Source: Ananas comosus
Lineage: Eukaryota; Streptophyta; Magnoliopsida; Poales; Bromeliaceae
NCBI RefSeq assembly: GCF_001540865.1
Contig: NC_033623.1
Location: 16,194,301-16,258,300 of the forward strand
DNA: 64,000 bases
Direction of reading: 5' to 3'
A program made the translations under genes and the position numbers. Below, one piece after another: positions 27,203 through 45,271 of the stretch. Under the pieces are notes generated by a model. The model did not search any database. It saw nothing but the letters and a program-made list of their open reading frames with translations, and was not told where the DNA came from. The stretch's first letter is position 1; every line of letters begins with the position of its first letter.

Positions 27203-27711
27203 GACTGTTGCGTGTTCAGGAGCACGGAAGTTTCTGTGCTTTTTTGTTGATAGAATTTCTGAATCGACGATCTGCTTTATTAGATTTGATTTACCATATT
27301 TGAAGTATCTAGAAAATAAATTTTATGATTTTTCAATATCATTTACCTACTGATTGAAAGGGTTCAAAATCAACAGCTGAAAAAAAAATAATCTCACAAA
27401 AAGTGATGATATAATATTAAAATTTTCAATCAGAAATATTGATATAACTAGCTGTGGATAGCATAAAAAATTTTCTATCAAAATTTCATCTGATTTAGAT
27501 ACTTCTATATCGTTAAATTGGGAAACAATAGATATCTACCATTAAAAATTATTGATTTGGAGAAGAATTATAAAATATAAAATATATTTTTTAAATACTT
27601 CAAATACGCTAGATAAAGTTTAACATAACTGATCGTCAATTCGAAAATTTCATCATCGAAAACGGCTTAGGAGCACAGAGGCTTTTATGCTATTATAAGA
27701 GTATAGCAGTC
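27203..27711. mobile_element. Foldback (long inverted-repeat) MITE-like element, about 0.5 kb
   Basis: The left arm, read forward from 27203 (GACTGTTGCG, then GGAGCACGGAAG, then TTTCTGTGCT), pairs with the right arm read on the minus strand (GGACTGCTAT, then AGCCTCTGTGCTCC). Farther in, GAATCGACGATC pairs with GAATTGACGATC, and TATTTGAAGTATCTAGAAAA pairs with TATTTGAAGTATTTAAAAAA. The similarity therefore extends over most of both halves, giving two arms of about 240 bp. No coding capacity is seen, and no clean target duplication could be picked out because the right flank is a TA repeat. Confidence 0.7.
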
Positions 27712-27714
27712 CTG

Positions 27715-27715
27715 C

Positions 27716-27763
<48 letters not shown>
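27715..27763. repeat. Compound (TA)n(GA)n microsatellite
   Basis: A TA run (27715-27731) passes directly into a GA run (to 27763), bordering the foldback element. Confidence 0.9.
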
Positions 27764-27766
<3 letters not shown>

Positions 27767-27769
27767 TTC

Positions 27770-30700
27770 ATGTGGAATAAAAAGCAATAAGTAGCTATTT
27801 TAACTATATATGTTTATAAACAGCAGTTTACTAGGTGCATTCCTTTCATTATGTGCTTTATGTGTCCACTTCTTCAAACCATGTGATTTTCCAACTACCT
27901 CATCATGCATCAAGGATCAATTAACCTTAGTTATAGCCTTATAGGACCCATTTTTATCGACCACAGGAGCGCCTAAATATAAAAGAGCCAAAACGTTAAG
28001 CCACAACTTAAACCAAAGAGAGAGAGAGGTAGCAAGGTGCCGATGTTGCTTATTTTTTTAAGATAAACTTAGCTAGAAATATAAAATAATTAAAATTTGA
28101 ATTTGAGACTTCGATTACCAACTTCGCTAACTGTGCTATATACGGTCGGTTAAATATAAAGATTATGATAATCTTGGTTGGGAGATAGGTGTGAGCATGC
28201 CATCTATGTGAAATCCATCACACAAGTGGTATGTGGGAGGGAATCGTAATTCCCAAGCGGACCTAAATACAAACCTTACAATCCTCCAAGCATTTTTCCA
28301 TAGAAATTAATACTACGTACCTCATGTACTCAGATAAAATAGCTCTCATCACTTCTCAATAAATCATTTGATTAATGTATGGAATCTCTTTCCCCTTGTT
28401 GGTTTGAATTAGTTGGATTGTCTTTTCCTTTCTCTATATATAAATGATTAAGAGTCATCCTAATTACTTTAAACTATTTTGTACTTTGAGTCAATTATAT
28501 ATCTTGACCCAAGTTCTCGTGGGTTCGATCACTCCGGTTGGTTGATACGTCGATCGTGCATGCCCAAATCAATGCCGTCATATTCTCTCATATTTTCACT
28601 TCTCATATAATTATTCTTTGATTATTTTTAAATTTTCTTTTAAAATGCTTATGTAACATTTTAAATTTGTGATCTTGGCCAGCTAATCCCATTAATTCTT
28701 TTCTGCAAATTAAATGAAAAGTCTCAGTTGTTAGCCAAATCCATTAATTTCCATCCCCCACAACTAGGGGGGAGGGGGACAATATCAACACATTTATATG
28801 AGATTGTCTAAGATATAGTAGACATTAGATAAGATATTTTACGGCACAATTTTGGGTAGGTATTGCCCTACTTGACTATGGTATTTGATTAAGTTAGAAT
28901 CTAAGAACTAAAAAAGCCATATAAAAGCAATTAAGAGGCACTGCTATACTTAAAAAAAAAAAAACTAAATTAACTAAAATCAGCTAATCTTTTGAAACAA
29001 TAATACTAATATATAAGCTGTTGTCCAGTAAAGGTTGGAAGCGTGACCAACTTTTTAATGAAGTGGTTTGGCTTTGGTATGTGCTTTTTAAAAGCTGGTA
29101 CTTTTCAGTGGAGATGTCCTCATTGAGGTTAATTAATAACAATTATTCTTAAACTTCCCATAATCTCAAGGTTTGGATTTTTTTTTTTCGCTTTTTTTTT
29201 CCCATCATTGAAGGAACCATTCCTAGCTAGCTAGAAGATGTTCAATTTGTCACCTAAACTTAGTGCTTTGGACAAAACTGAGTTGCACGCAGTGATGAAT
29301 CTTTACCCTTCTTTATTTTTGTTATTTGGAGAAAGGATTACAAGAATCAAGAGATTTGGGACATTTTTTTTGTCCGTATCGAACTTTCGTAGATATACTA
29401 CTTGCTTAGATCTTTTTCAAAAACGTCTTAAAAACATTTTGGTTAAAATTTCGTGGATCTTTATGAAATATGATTACTTGTTAACAACGGAGCTTTGATT
29501 TATGATTCTCAATTGTTCGATGCCGGTCAATTTTCTGTCATCGAGTTCGAATTAAAGGAACCACTCATATCTTTTTAATAAATAGGTGGGACTATATATT
29601 TAGCTTAAAAATTTTTAGTAAGTCAATGCTTGAACTAAAAAAGCAACGAATTCATGTGAATTGATAATGTCATTCACCAACTCCTAGCAAGGAATCTTTT
29701 CATATTCTTAGGTGCAAAAGCACTGCTATAACAGCAAGGTCTAAGGAATCAACAATTATTGTCACCTCTTTTAATCATTGTGATTATGAAAGACTCAAGA
29801 GTTCTAATTAATTGTACATGAAACACGGAATATAATAAAGATCTTTTTAGCTTTATCCAAGGGCATGAGGGCACTATTGTCCTCAACAAAGGTAATTAAC
29901 TTAATCCACTAACACACTGGTTGTCTCTTTTCAAATGTATAATGTATAATAATTGTGATTAGTATAATAGTGGAATGCAAAGGAGAGAGCTCTAATGACC
30001 CAAAAAATAGATAACTCCAATTATTCTAAAGGCCGTGACTCATCATTAATAAGACCAACTAATTAATTAAAGTCATGAGCCCTAAAAGTAAATAATTAAG
30101 CCGACAAATTCATGTTAACTTTGTAAAAGCAGTCTAAAGACAACTAAATACCTGCTTAACGGTGCTTATTCAATTATAATTTGGTAATTAAAAAGTCCTA
30201 AAATTTTTGGCTTACAAAAAAGCCAAAATAAATATTTAATTTTTTTTGAGAGAGAGTGAAAGGTAGAGAGCAATTTGTGCGCATTGTTCATTGTTTTTTA
30301 GAAATGAATGCAATTAAAAATATAAAGTAACTAGAGTTGAACTCGAGGCTTCACGTTAGGAATGACCAGTAAAACTTAAACTTTCAACTCCCGAAAAAGA
30401 AAATAATAATACGATAACTAATATTCGTTCTCTCTGTATAGTTGAAGTTTTTGAAGTAGCTTAGCTAAGAACGGCCTACTGAGTTAAATACCGATAGGCG
30501 AAACTTTTATTTTACCATACATTTTGGTTAGAACTAATTCTCAATAATTTTTTAAAACCCGTTTTATTAGGAACGGTTTGTTTAGCATGCATCGGTCACT
30601 TTCACTTGTAAAATTGGGGACCCATTGAATAATAATAATAATTATAATAAAAATTTCTCACTCTTATCTGAAGGGAACCTAAATTGAAAGGAGAGTTAGT
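27770..30700. other. Intergenic sequence
   Basis: AT-rich sequence with no gene or element I can define. The 86-residue frame at 29238-29498 is AT-rich, has no homologous look and no splice context, and is taken as chance. Confidence 0.55.
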
Positions 30701-31182
30701 TCGCAGTACGCCTGGGAAACACGGGCCAAGGACGCGTCCGTAGTTTCCACGAACTCAAAAGGGCTTTTTTGTCACTTTCCGAAAATGACGGGTTCAGAAC
30801 CGAGAAAGAACGCGAGCCGCGAGCCGAGCCTATGAGTGAGAACGGCTAGCGAAAGGGACGCGCCGCCGACGAGCCGCCTCTGCAAACAAGTCTACACGTC
30901 GACCTCGGTTTCGCTGCTGACCGAAGAAAAGAACTCATCATTAGCCCGACTATTACTACCTCCTACCACCTGCTTTCCTTGGCCAAAGTAATTATAAAAC
31001 AAGCACGTGCCAAAATTAACAAAACGCAGTATAAAACTGACCGTTTTTAGTGCAAATGATAAAAAAAATTTAATGATCAGTATTTAATATCATAAATTTA
31101 AATTTTAATTAATTTATATTTTAATTAAATTTATTTTTAAAAAATAAACGACGAAGCTCATAAATTTGTATTTTTATAAAAG

Positions 31183-31183
<1 letters not shown>

Positions 31184-31219
<36 letters not shown>
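31184..31219. repeat. (ATA)n microsatellite
   Basis: An ATA run of about 36 bp at the AT-rich to GC-rich transition that precedes the JMJ706-like promoter. Confidence 0.9.
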
Positions 31220-31223
<4 letters not shown>

Positions 31224-31677
31224 CCGGGGGAGAGGCGACGAACCCCCGTGACGCCTCACACGCATTCGTAACTGCCAGCTAATCCCGTTCCGTTTCCGGG
31301 CGACACCCCGTACGCTTTCCCTTCCCATCACGCCGCTCAAGCGCCACGTGTCGGTCGTGCGACCCCCGATCTCCCCCCAGATTCGCTGGCCGCTCGCCAC
31401 GTGCCCAAGCGCGCAGTTGTAAAGCCAACCGAACGCCCTGACCCTGGCGGTTTTCCCGAGCGACACCCCGCGCACGGGGAACTCCGCCCGAACCGTTTGG
31501 CGATCTTTTTATGTTTCCTAAAATACCCCGGCGTCGCCAGGGGAACCTCGTGTCTGATCTGCCAAGGTCGTTTGCGGCCAAGGGGTAGTATCGTAATACG
31601 ATTACAAGGGGACGAGAAACGGGGGGCCGAGCGACGCGGTTCCGTTTGGGACGCCGTTTGGTTGAACCACCCAGCGA

Positions 31678-31714
<37 letters not shown>

Positions 31715-31745
31715 ATTTAATTTAATTAATAAATTAACCCGCGGT

Positions 31746-31753
31746 TATAAATA
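31746..31753 (+). promoter_or_regulatory. TATA box of the JMJ706-like gene
   Basis: TATAAATA lies between two CT-rich tracts (31677-31713 and 31820-31860). Transcription would start near 31780, giving a GC-rich leader of about 340 nt on exon 1. Confidence 0.7.
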
Positions 31754-32115
31754 AGGGACACTTTTCGCTTTTTCCGGTTTCCCAAGACTCTTTCCGTTTT
31801 CCCCCACTGTTCCTCTTCCGTCTCTCTCTCTCTCTCCCTCACTCTCTCTCTCTCTCTCTCCGCCGCGCCGGGAACCTCCTCCGCCCCGCCGGAGCCGCCT
31901 CTCTCCGTCGTGCTCCGCCGCGTCGTCTCGGCCCCGCTCGTAGCCTCGCCAATTCCGTCCCCGCGGTTCTCGGCGCCGGGACTCGGGAGCGACTCCTCGG
32001 ATCTCGCGCTTCGTCGGCGCCGGGAGGGTAATGTGGGCCGCTCCTTGATCTCCTCCTCCGCTTCCCGGCCGTCCGATTCGCAATTCGCGGAGGTCTCCTT
32101 GATTCCGAGGTCGGT

Positions 32116-32120
32116 ATGTA

Positions 32121-32121
<1 letters not shown>
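32116..32121 (+). promoter_or_regulatory. Minimal AUG-UAA upstream ORF overlapping the main start codon
   Basis: The leader ends ATGTAATG. The upstream ATG (32116-32118) is followed directly by TAA (32119-32121), and the A of that stop is the A of the main ATG at 32121-32123. Another short upstream ORF (MWAAP, then stop) begins at 32029. A start-stop pair of exactly this sequence, AUGUAA, is the boron-responsive element known from Arabidopsis NIP5;1. Whether it acts in the same way here is inference. Confidence 0.7.
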
Positions 32122-38430
<6,309 letters not shown>

Positions 38431-38439
38431 ATCATTGGG

Positions 38440-39340
38440 CATGCCGACCGTCGCTAACCACAGAAAATTGTTTTAACTACACTCTAACAATAGTGGTACG
38501 CAGAAGAGGCTCAAATTGACTGATTAACTAAACTGAGTTCTGGAACAAATTGATTCTCCCAGTCGATTTTTTTGTGCAGGCCTCAAATTGAGGCGCTAGC
38601 ATGACTCCATTCTTGTAGGTTAGCTTTCCACTCCTGAGAGAGGTCAGTCTCTGCTACCCACGCTTCCAATTTATTTAATTCTTTGCACAGTTAGTCCTGT
38701 ACTCTCAGCTGTTTAGAATAACAAATGTAATTGAAAATGTACAATCTTGTTAGATATATCTGCATGAGCTGATTACTTGTTAAGATGTCTCTCTACATGC
38801 CATTAAATGCTCTGCACCTGTAGAGACTGGAGAGTGCTTATCTTTTACGATTTTTTGGTTTGATTATTTTACGCAGTGAGGTGCAATTAGATTAGCTCAT
38901 AAGATATCCTTTTGTCTGTCGCTTCACAGCATCTTTGGCAGCATGATTCCAAAGTTGGGTTATTCCCACACAAATATTTAATTTGTGTCTTTCTCTTTTC
39001 ATTCTTTTGATCTCATTAAATTATATATCAGACCACAAAATTCCTGCCATGTCTCCTGAGACGAAGATAAAGCAGATTCAATATCTTGCCAGCCTCCTGC
39101 TGCCCGCTAGACCGTATCTCCAATGAAGGGCTGAACATTTTGCTTTTGATAGCATTTTGTCATTTTAGGAAACAGTTTATTTATTCCCTTGCCATCTCAT
39201 TCACCCTTCAATATGTGGTCAAATTTCCAGACACCGATGCCCTGAGCTTTTTGAGCAAGATGGGGCCTCCCAAAGATTTTAAATACCACTTGATATGTTC
39301 CTACTCTTCTAAGAAGCAAATCTGGCAATTTTCCAATTTT
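38440..39340. other. JMJ706-like 3' UTR and downstream intergenic sequence
   Basis: The 3' UTR probably covers the first 300-450 bases. No other gene is seen before the LINE remnant. Confidence 0.5.
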
Positions 39341-39349
39341 ATCATTAGA

Positions 39350-39750
39350 ACAGCTCGTCTTTAGCTGGCTTGTCCTTAAGAAGAGGCCTCTTACGGCGGA
39401 CAATCCACTCAAGAGAGGATTATTGACGGAGAACATAGATCGTATGCTGTACGGGATGGAAGAGAAAACAGTGGATCACTTATTCACGCAATACATTTTC
39501 AGTAAATTTCTATCCTTGATGGCCTTCGAGGGGATCCAGTCTATGAATTTGGAAGATGATGTGATTGTCATCCGAGATAAGTGGTTGTCAAGGAATAGAT
39601 CACAGACAACTCGTTCTATATTGACCGGACTCATAGCCTGCTAGTGGATCATTTGAAATGCCGAGAACGATGTGATTTTTAGAAAGATTAATGCGGGTCT
39701 TCTGATAGCGGTCAATAAGATAATATACTTGATGACTTTGTTATAGTTTG
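39350..39750 (+). mobile_element. LINE (non-LTR) remnant with zf-RVT-like domain
   Basis: The frame beginning at about 39352 reads FSWLVLKKRPLTADNPLKRG, then EEKTVDHLFTQYIFSKFL, the typical zinc-binding segment after a plant LINE reverse transcriptase, although the usual cysteines are lost. After two in-frame stops near 39640 it continues NAENDVIFRKINAGLLIAVN, which corresponds to the WKERN-type tail of these elements. It resembles the fragment at 1.9-2.4 kb. No reverse transcriptase core is present. Confidence 0.75.
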
Positions 39751-40267
39751 TTATAGTTTTGGCATCCTCACTGCTTTATGTATATGTAGTTATGTGGCTT
39801 TTTAACACGAGTGTAGTAACATGATGTACTATTATACATACATTACTAATTGTTTTGAGATGTCATGTTCGAATTTATTTGTAGTTTTGCCATTTTGTAA
39901 GTTTTACTCTATCAAATACATCCCGAGGCAAGGTTCTTTTCTGGAAGGTGAGGTAAACAGGGTATAAATTCTTTCTCACGCCATCCTGGGATGAAGGCTT
40001 AATTTTGATCTGCTTTCCCAAAGTGGGTGGATTAGATTTTTATCATCCGATCGAACTCTTCGTACCAAATTTTTTTTTATTTTTTTTTTTTTATCTAGAC
40101 AAGAAGAGGAGGCAGGAGACAAATTACTTTTTCAACTCTAGCCATGAATGGGTTATCAAAATCATCATCTAGTAGATGTGACTAGACTGCGATAGGTCTG
40201 GATATAGACAAGGCATTTAAGGCCACAGACTTCAAAGGCCTCTAGATCTGCACTATCATTTTCTGCC

Positions 40268-40302
<35 letters not shown>

Positions 40303-40513
40303 GATTTCTCTCTCTATCTTTAGTCTAAAGCCTAAAGTGAGATCACTAATCTTCTTTAGCTAATCTTTGATTTGTTTCTTTTTATATAAAAGTTAATATA
40401 ATAATTTAAATGCATTGTAAAGTTACAGGAATATAGAGGTAATATATAATGCAGGAGAGAGTTTGAAGCAGAAGTTAGTATAGTAGAGTAGCGAAATCAA
40501 AGTCAAAAGGTAG

Positions 40514-40578
40514 TAGAACTAGAACTGGAACTAGAACTAGAGCTAGAACTAGAACTAGAACTGGAACTGGAACTAGAG
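40514..40578. repeat. Hexanucleotide minisatellite (TAGAAC/TGGAAC)n
   Basis: About ten to eleven tandem hexamers alternate TAGAAC and TGGAAC, with one TAGAGC variant. Non-coding context. Confidence 0.9.
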
Positions 40579-41218
40579 ATGGATGGTTCAGGTTAGGTAG
40601 GTAGGTATATAGATGTTGAAGAACGATGGCCCGGAGGATTACTTTATTCTATTCTAATCCTCAAGTTTGAGACTTGTGACTGTGACCTCCCTGCTGCATC
40701 TTACATGGTTCAAATGTTGGCTAAATATATGACAGCAGAGCCTAGCATGCACGAAAAATCAGAGAGAGAAACCCCAAACAAAACAAAGCTTGAGAGCATT
40801 TAAAGCTGATGGGTCCATCCCTCATAATTTGAGCATTATTATTCTCTCATATATATACCAACTGGGTCGGTCTCTCTCTCAGGCTATCCCTGCACTCCCC
40901 GCATGTGACTCCGTAAAAACTAAATAAGCACGACAAATCCTTCTCTCTATAAATATATATAAAAAATGGGGAAAATCTAAAGCATGATAAATTATTTTAC
41001 TTGCATATCTATCTTGTGTGATTGAATGAGTACTAAACATGTTCGGATTGATTGTAGGTTTCATTCGCGTGTTGTTTAATTAGCCAGAGCTCTTAGAAGA
41101 AATACCGGTCGCTTTTTCACAAGCAGAAGTTCTAGAGCACTTCACGTCAGAGCAAATGCCGAGCAATTTTCATCTTTTTTCTTTTTTTTTTTTAAAGAAA
41201 TCCAATCGTCTAGCTTGT

Positions 41219-41221
<3 letters not shown>

Positions 41222-41278
<57 letters not shown>

Positions 41279-41279
41279 G
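41222..41279. repeat. Compound (CT)n(AT)n microsatellite
   Basis: A CT run (41222-41256) passes directly into an AT run (to 41279). Confidence 0.9.
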
Positions 41280-43323
41280 AATCAAATCTATATGTCACGT
41301 CGTCTTGGATTAATTTAAAGAATTGGTCGGTCGCGTCGACGTGTCGTTCTCGTGATCGGGTAAAACAGATGCGGTTGGTGGCCACGCATGCACTAAGCCC
41401 CGATCACGAGTAATTATTTGTATACATGTATAGTTAAGGCGACAGATGACCGACACGTAGCGTATTTAATCGCAATTATGAATTTGTGATTGACACATAT
41501 TAGAGTGGTCTATTCATTGTCTACATACCCACCGTTTATATCATTCGACAAGTACATACGAAAATATATGCTGTAGCCTCTTCTACCTAGGGTCGCAGCA
41601 TATATATATATATATATATATATGTACGTAGTCTCCTTACATATTTTTTTTTTTATTTTTATACACACACACACATTATATATACATATAGCCCAATGTG
41701 CTCTTCTGATTAGGAGTCAACACATGCACAGGAAGTTGATGATCGGTGAAGCTTATTAATGAGACAATTATATTCATTAATTTGAGAGAGAGAGAGAGGG
41801 GGGGATGACCTGGTTGGTATAGCAAAAAAAATATCAAAATAAAAATATAATAACCATAATAAGGGGCAATTTCAAACATACTCCTCCTCAAAATTGAAAA
41901 AGTTGTCAATATTAATATGATTTTTCCTAAATCTGTAAATTATGTCATAAACAATCTTTTCGTCAATTTTTTAAAGTTAAAATATAAAATGAGATGACAT
42001 ATTCACCCCTCACAATAGTTAATTATCATATCAGTTGTTATTTTTAATTTAATTTATACCCCTTAGAGTTTTTTTACTTAACAGTTGAAAATAATATGAA
42101 TAAAGTAATCAAAGTAAACTATAAAAATTACAAATATGAAATAAAACTAGAGTAATAGAAATCAAAGCTAAAAAACTACTGAACTACATGTAAAATAACA
42201 CAAATATCTAAAAAGTAATCAAAGTATCTATCTTAATCATAACATAAAGATCTAAAAGAAAGAATTAATAAGCACATAGTATTAATATAAATCACAGCTA
42301 AAATAAAGAATTACTGAACTACATCTAAAATAACATAAAGATCTAAAAGAAATCCAACAAAAAGTATCTAGGTTTTTCATTTGTAACTTAACAAATAAAA
42401 TAAAAATATGATAAGTAAATGAAATAAAATAAAGGCATACTAAATTAGTCAAAATAAAGACATGATATTAAAATAATTAAACAAAACTAGAAAAATACTA
42501 GTAACAGATGTATACTATCTTAATCATAACATGTATTTCGACAATTGAAATGCTAGGAGAGAGAAAACGGAAGCTTAAGCTATGCTTTAAGAGTAAAGTA
42601 ATTTGTAATATAGGTACTTAGTTCTAATCATTTTACTAAATTTTGAGAGGTATTTTTAATATTTATAACTTTTAAAGAATTTCTATTTAAACTGCAGGGG
42701 TGGACAAAAGGTCACTTACGAAATTGACCCTACCAATAAAGTTATATATGTAGGTTATGTCGCAATGTAATGTAGGTTATTACGAAGATATATGTTTGGC
42801 ATTAATTATTATGAAGAGATCTTAACACAATTGATCGAGGGATCGACACATTGCACCTAATTAATGCAAGATAATGAATAAAGATTAGGAGGATGACTTG
42901 TTATATATAGGTTGGATCCTCGAAGCAGTAATCCCCTCATTTAATGAAGTACTGCTAGCTCCTTTTAATTTATTCGGAGAAGTAACAATTATGCGTACAA
43001 CAAGCAGAAAAAAGTAACACTTGCATTGAAACGCTATCATTGTGTAATGCTTCTACACCATGCAAATTTTTTATAGTTTTCAACTTAGGGTGATGTTATT
43101 AACAAAATTGTTTCACTATTGCCATATTTATTGAATGTATTCACCATTCTATTTAGATTTGATTAGATTCAATAAGCTTGATGTTTTTAAGTAAAGATTA
43201 CTCTATTAATATTATTTTCTGCATCGTAATCTAGAAATATATTGGGAGCAGTACTATAAACCAGATCGAGAGGTTTAAAACTTACCGAGTGCAAATGTAG
43301 CACCAAAACCGATTGCAAACTTG

Positions 43324-43493
43324 GGCTTCGTTTGGGATTACGGAGAGATTGCATTATGTGCGATGAGAAAGTACGTTCGAAAAATATCCTGTTTGTTTTC
43401 GTACGTAATATTGTGTTCCGCATATCGCGATAAGTCAGTTACTATATATTTTCTGCGGTTTCACCGGAGAACGCAGAAATACCAAACTAAGCC
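43324..43493. mobile_element. Tourist/Harbinger-like MITE, copy 2 (170 bp)
   Basis: It starts GGCTTCGTTTGG and ends CCAAACTAAGCC, near-perfect 12-bp inverted repeats, with TTG at both flanks (43321-43323 and 43494-43496). It is the same family as 24356-24560 in the opposite orientation, shorter by about 35 bp. Confidence 0.75.
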
Positions 43494-43660
43494 TTGATGA
43501 GTTTATAGTAGACGCATAATTAATTATAAACCGACTAATTCTAAGGTCTCATTAATTATTCTCTTTCCCCGAAATGAACATTAATGGACAACAAGGAGTA
43601 AGTACATGATTCGAAGCCTCATACTACTCTCTAGCTAGATCTCCCTGTCTCCGGGCCATA

Positions 43661-43695
<35 letters not shown>
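43661..43695. repeat. (CT)n tract in the KANADI promoter
   Basis: A CT run of about 35 bp some 340 bp upstream of the KANADI start codon. GA/CT tracts of this kind can be bound by BBR/BPC proteins in plants; binding here is untested. Confidence 0.85.
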
Positions 43696-43697
<2 letters not shown>

Positions 43698-43984
43698 ATG
43701 ACCAAAGTGTCATTTTCCCAAAGGAAGAAGCAAGAAGCCAACGGCTTTCCTGTTTCCGTAGTCTTTTTTTTTAAAAAATTTTTTTTTTTTTTCTTTTACC
43801 ATGTATTTGACACATCTCCTGTTTCTTTTTACACCCACCTAAGCAACAGCCCACCCATCTCTCCTCCCCACCCACCAACCGATTATTCCCATCTCCACAT
43901 CACCCATATATCCTAGCTAGTTCCTACACACTACTCATACAGCAGCAGCAGCAGCAAAAGCAGAAGAAGAAGAGGAATTAGTCA

Positions 43985-44017
<33 letters not shown>

Positions 44018-44030
44018 CTAGAATTAATTA

Positions 44031-45209
44031 ATGGAGCTTTTTCAAGCTCAACCAGACCTATCCCTCCAAATCAGTCCACCAGCCAGCAAGACTAATGAGC
44101 CCGTAGAATTAGGGTTTTGGAGGAGAGCTTTAGACACCAACTACACCAACCCCCCCTCCGCCGCCCCGCACGCCGTCGACAAACTCTTCGATCTCTCCCT
44201 AGCAAACCAATCCTCCTTCCCTACCACCACCACCACCACCACCTTTCCTCACCACCACAGCCACAGCCACAGCCACCACCGTCCTTTCCTATATGAAGGG
44301 TATCATCAAAACCAAGAGTACATTAGCAATTGCATGAGGCCCATAAGAGGAATCCCAGTGTATCAAGCCTCTCCCTCTTTCCATCTCCTCCAAAGCCAGC
44401 TTCAGGCGCAAGCACAGCAGCCGAGGTCCCCGAGATTCCTGTCGCGGCTCCCCGCGAAGAAAAGCGCGAGAGCGCCGAGGATGCGGTGGACGACATCGCT
44501 CCACGCCCGCTTCGTTCATGCCGTAGAGCTCTTGGGAGGCCATGAAAGTACGTATAACTTAATTACATGTTATACAAAACCAAATTTTGTAATTGGGAAG
44601 GAATTTCTTTCTGTGATTTTTGGTGTGTATATATATATATATATATACATTTCTTATTTATTATTATTATGTGAGTTTGAACCATGCATAAATATATATG
44701 TAGGGGCTACACCCAAGTCAGTTCTTGAGCTTATGGATGTGAAAGATCTAACTTTGGCCCATGTCAAGTCTCACTTGCAGGTGAGGAAATTAACCCTAGC
44801 TAGCTATCTCTTTTAATTAATGGGGGTTTTTAGTAAAATGGGGAAATGGGGGAGAAAGGCCTTTTAAGATTGCAGCTAATTATCTCATCATTTCTCACCC
44901 CTTGCATAATATGGTGGTTTCTTCTTTTTTTCTTCTTTTTTAACCTTGTCTCTTCAATTGTTTTCATTCTTTTCTTCTTTTTGATCTAGAATCATCTTAA
45001 TTAGTAATGTCCCTTTCATCTGATATCAGATTTGAGAGGGAAAGGAATGGTAGTTCATAATATTTTCCAAAGCTATACTAAATTTGAAGATTTCCTGTCT
45101 CATTCAATTTATTAGTTTCTTTCTCTATAAATTTCTTTTCCTAACCTCCTTGGGCATCTACTGTACAAAACAAAAACAAAACAAGAAAAAAAAAAAATCT
45201 TGGCCATTG

Positions 45210-45271
<62 letters not shown>

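Larger units (their letters stand above)
39760..43320. other. Intergenic sequence
   Basis: AT-rich, with a CT run at 40272-40302, the hexamer minisatellite at 40514-40578, CT/AT tracts at 41222-41279, TA and CA runs near 41600-41680, and a purine/AT-rich block (41900-42700) holding a duplicated phrase built around AACATAAAGATCTAAAAGAA. No gene is supportable. Confidence 0.55.

Noticed and set aside
29238..29498. 86-residue ORF
   Set aside because: AT-rich, Phe/Leu/Lys-rich composition typical of chance frames here; no family resemblance.
44330..44545. Alternative-frame ORF inside KANADI exon 1
   Set aside because: It is a GC-driven shadow of the GARP-coding frame.
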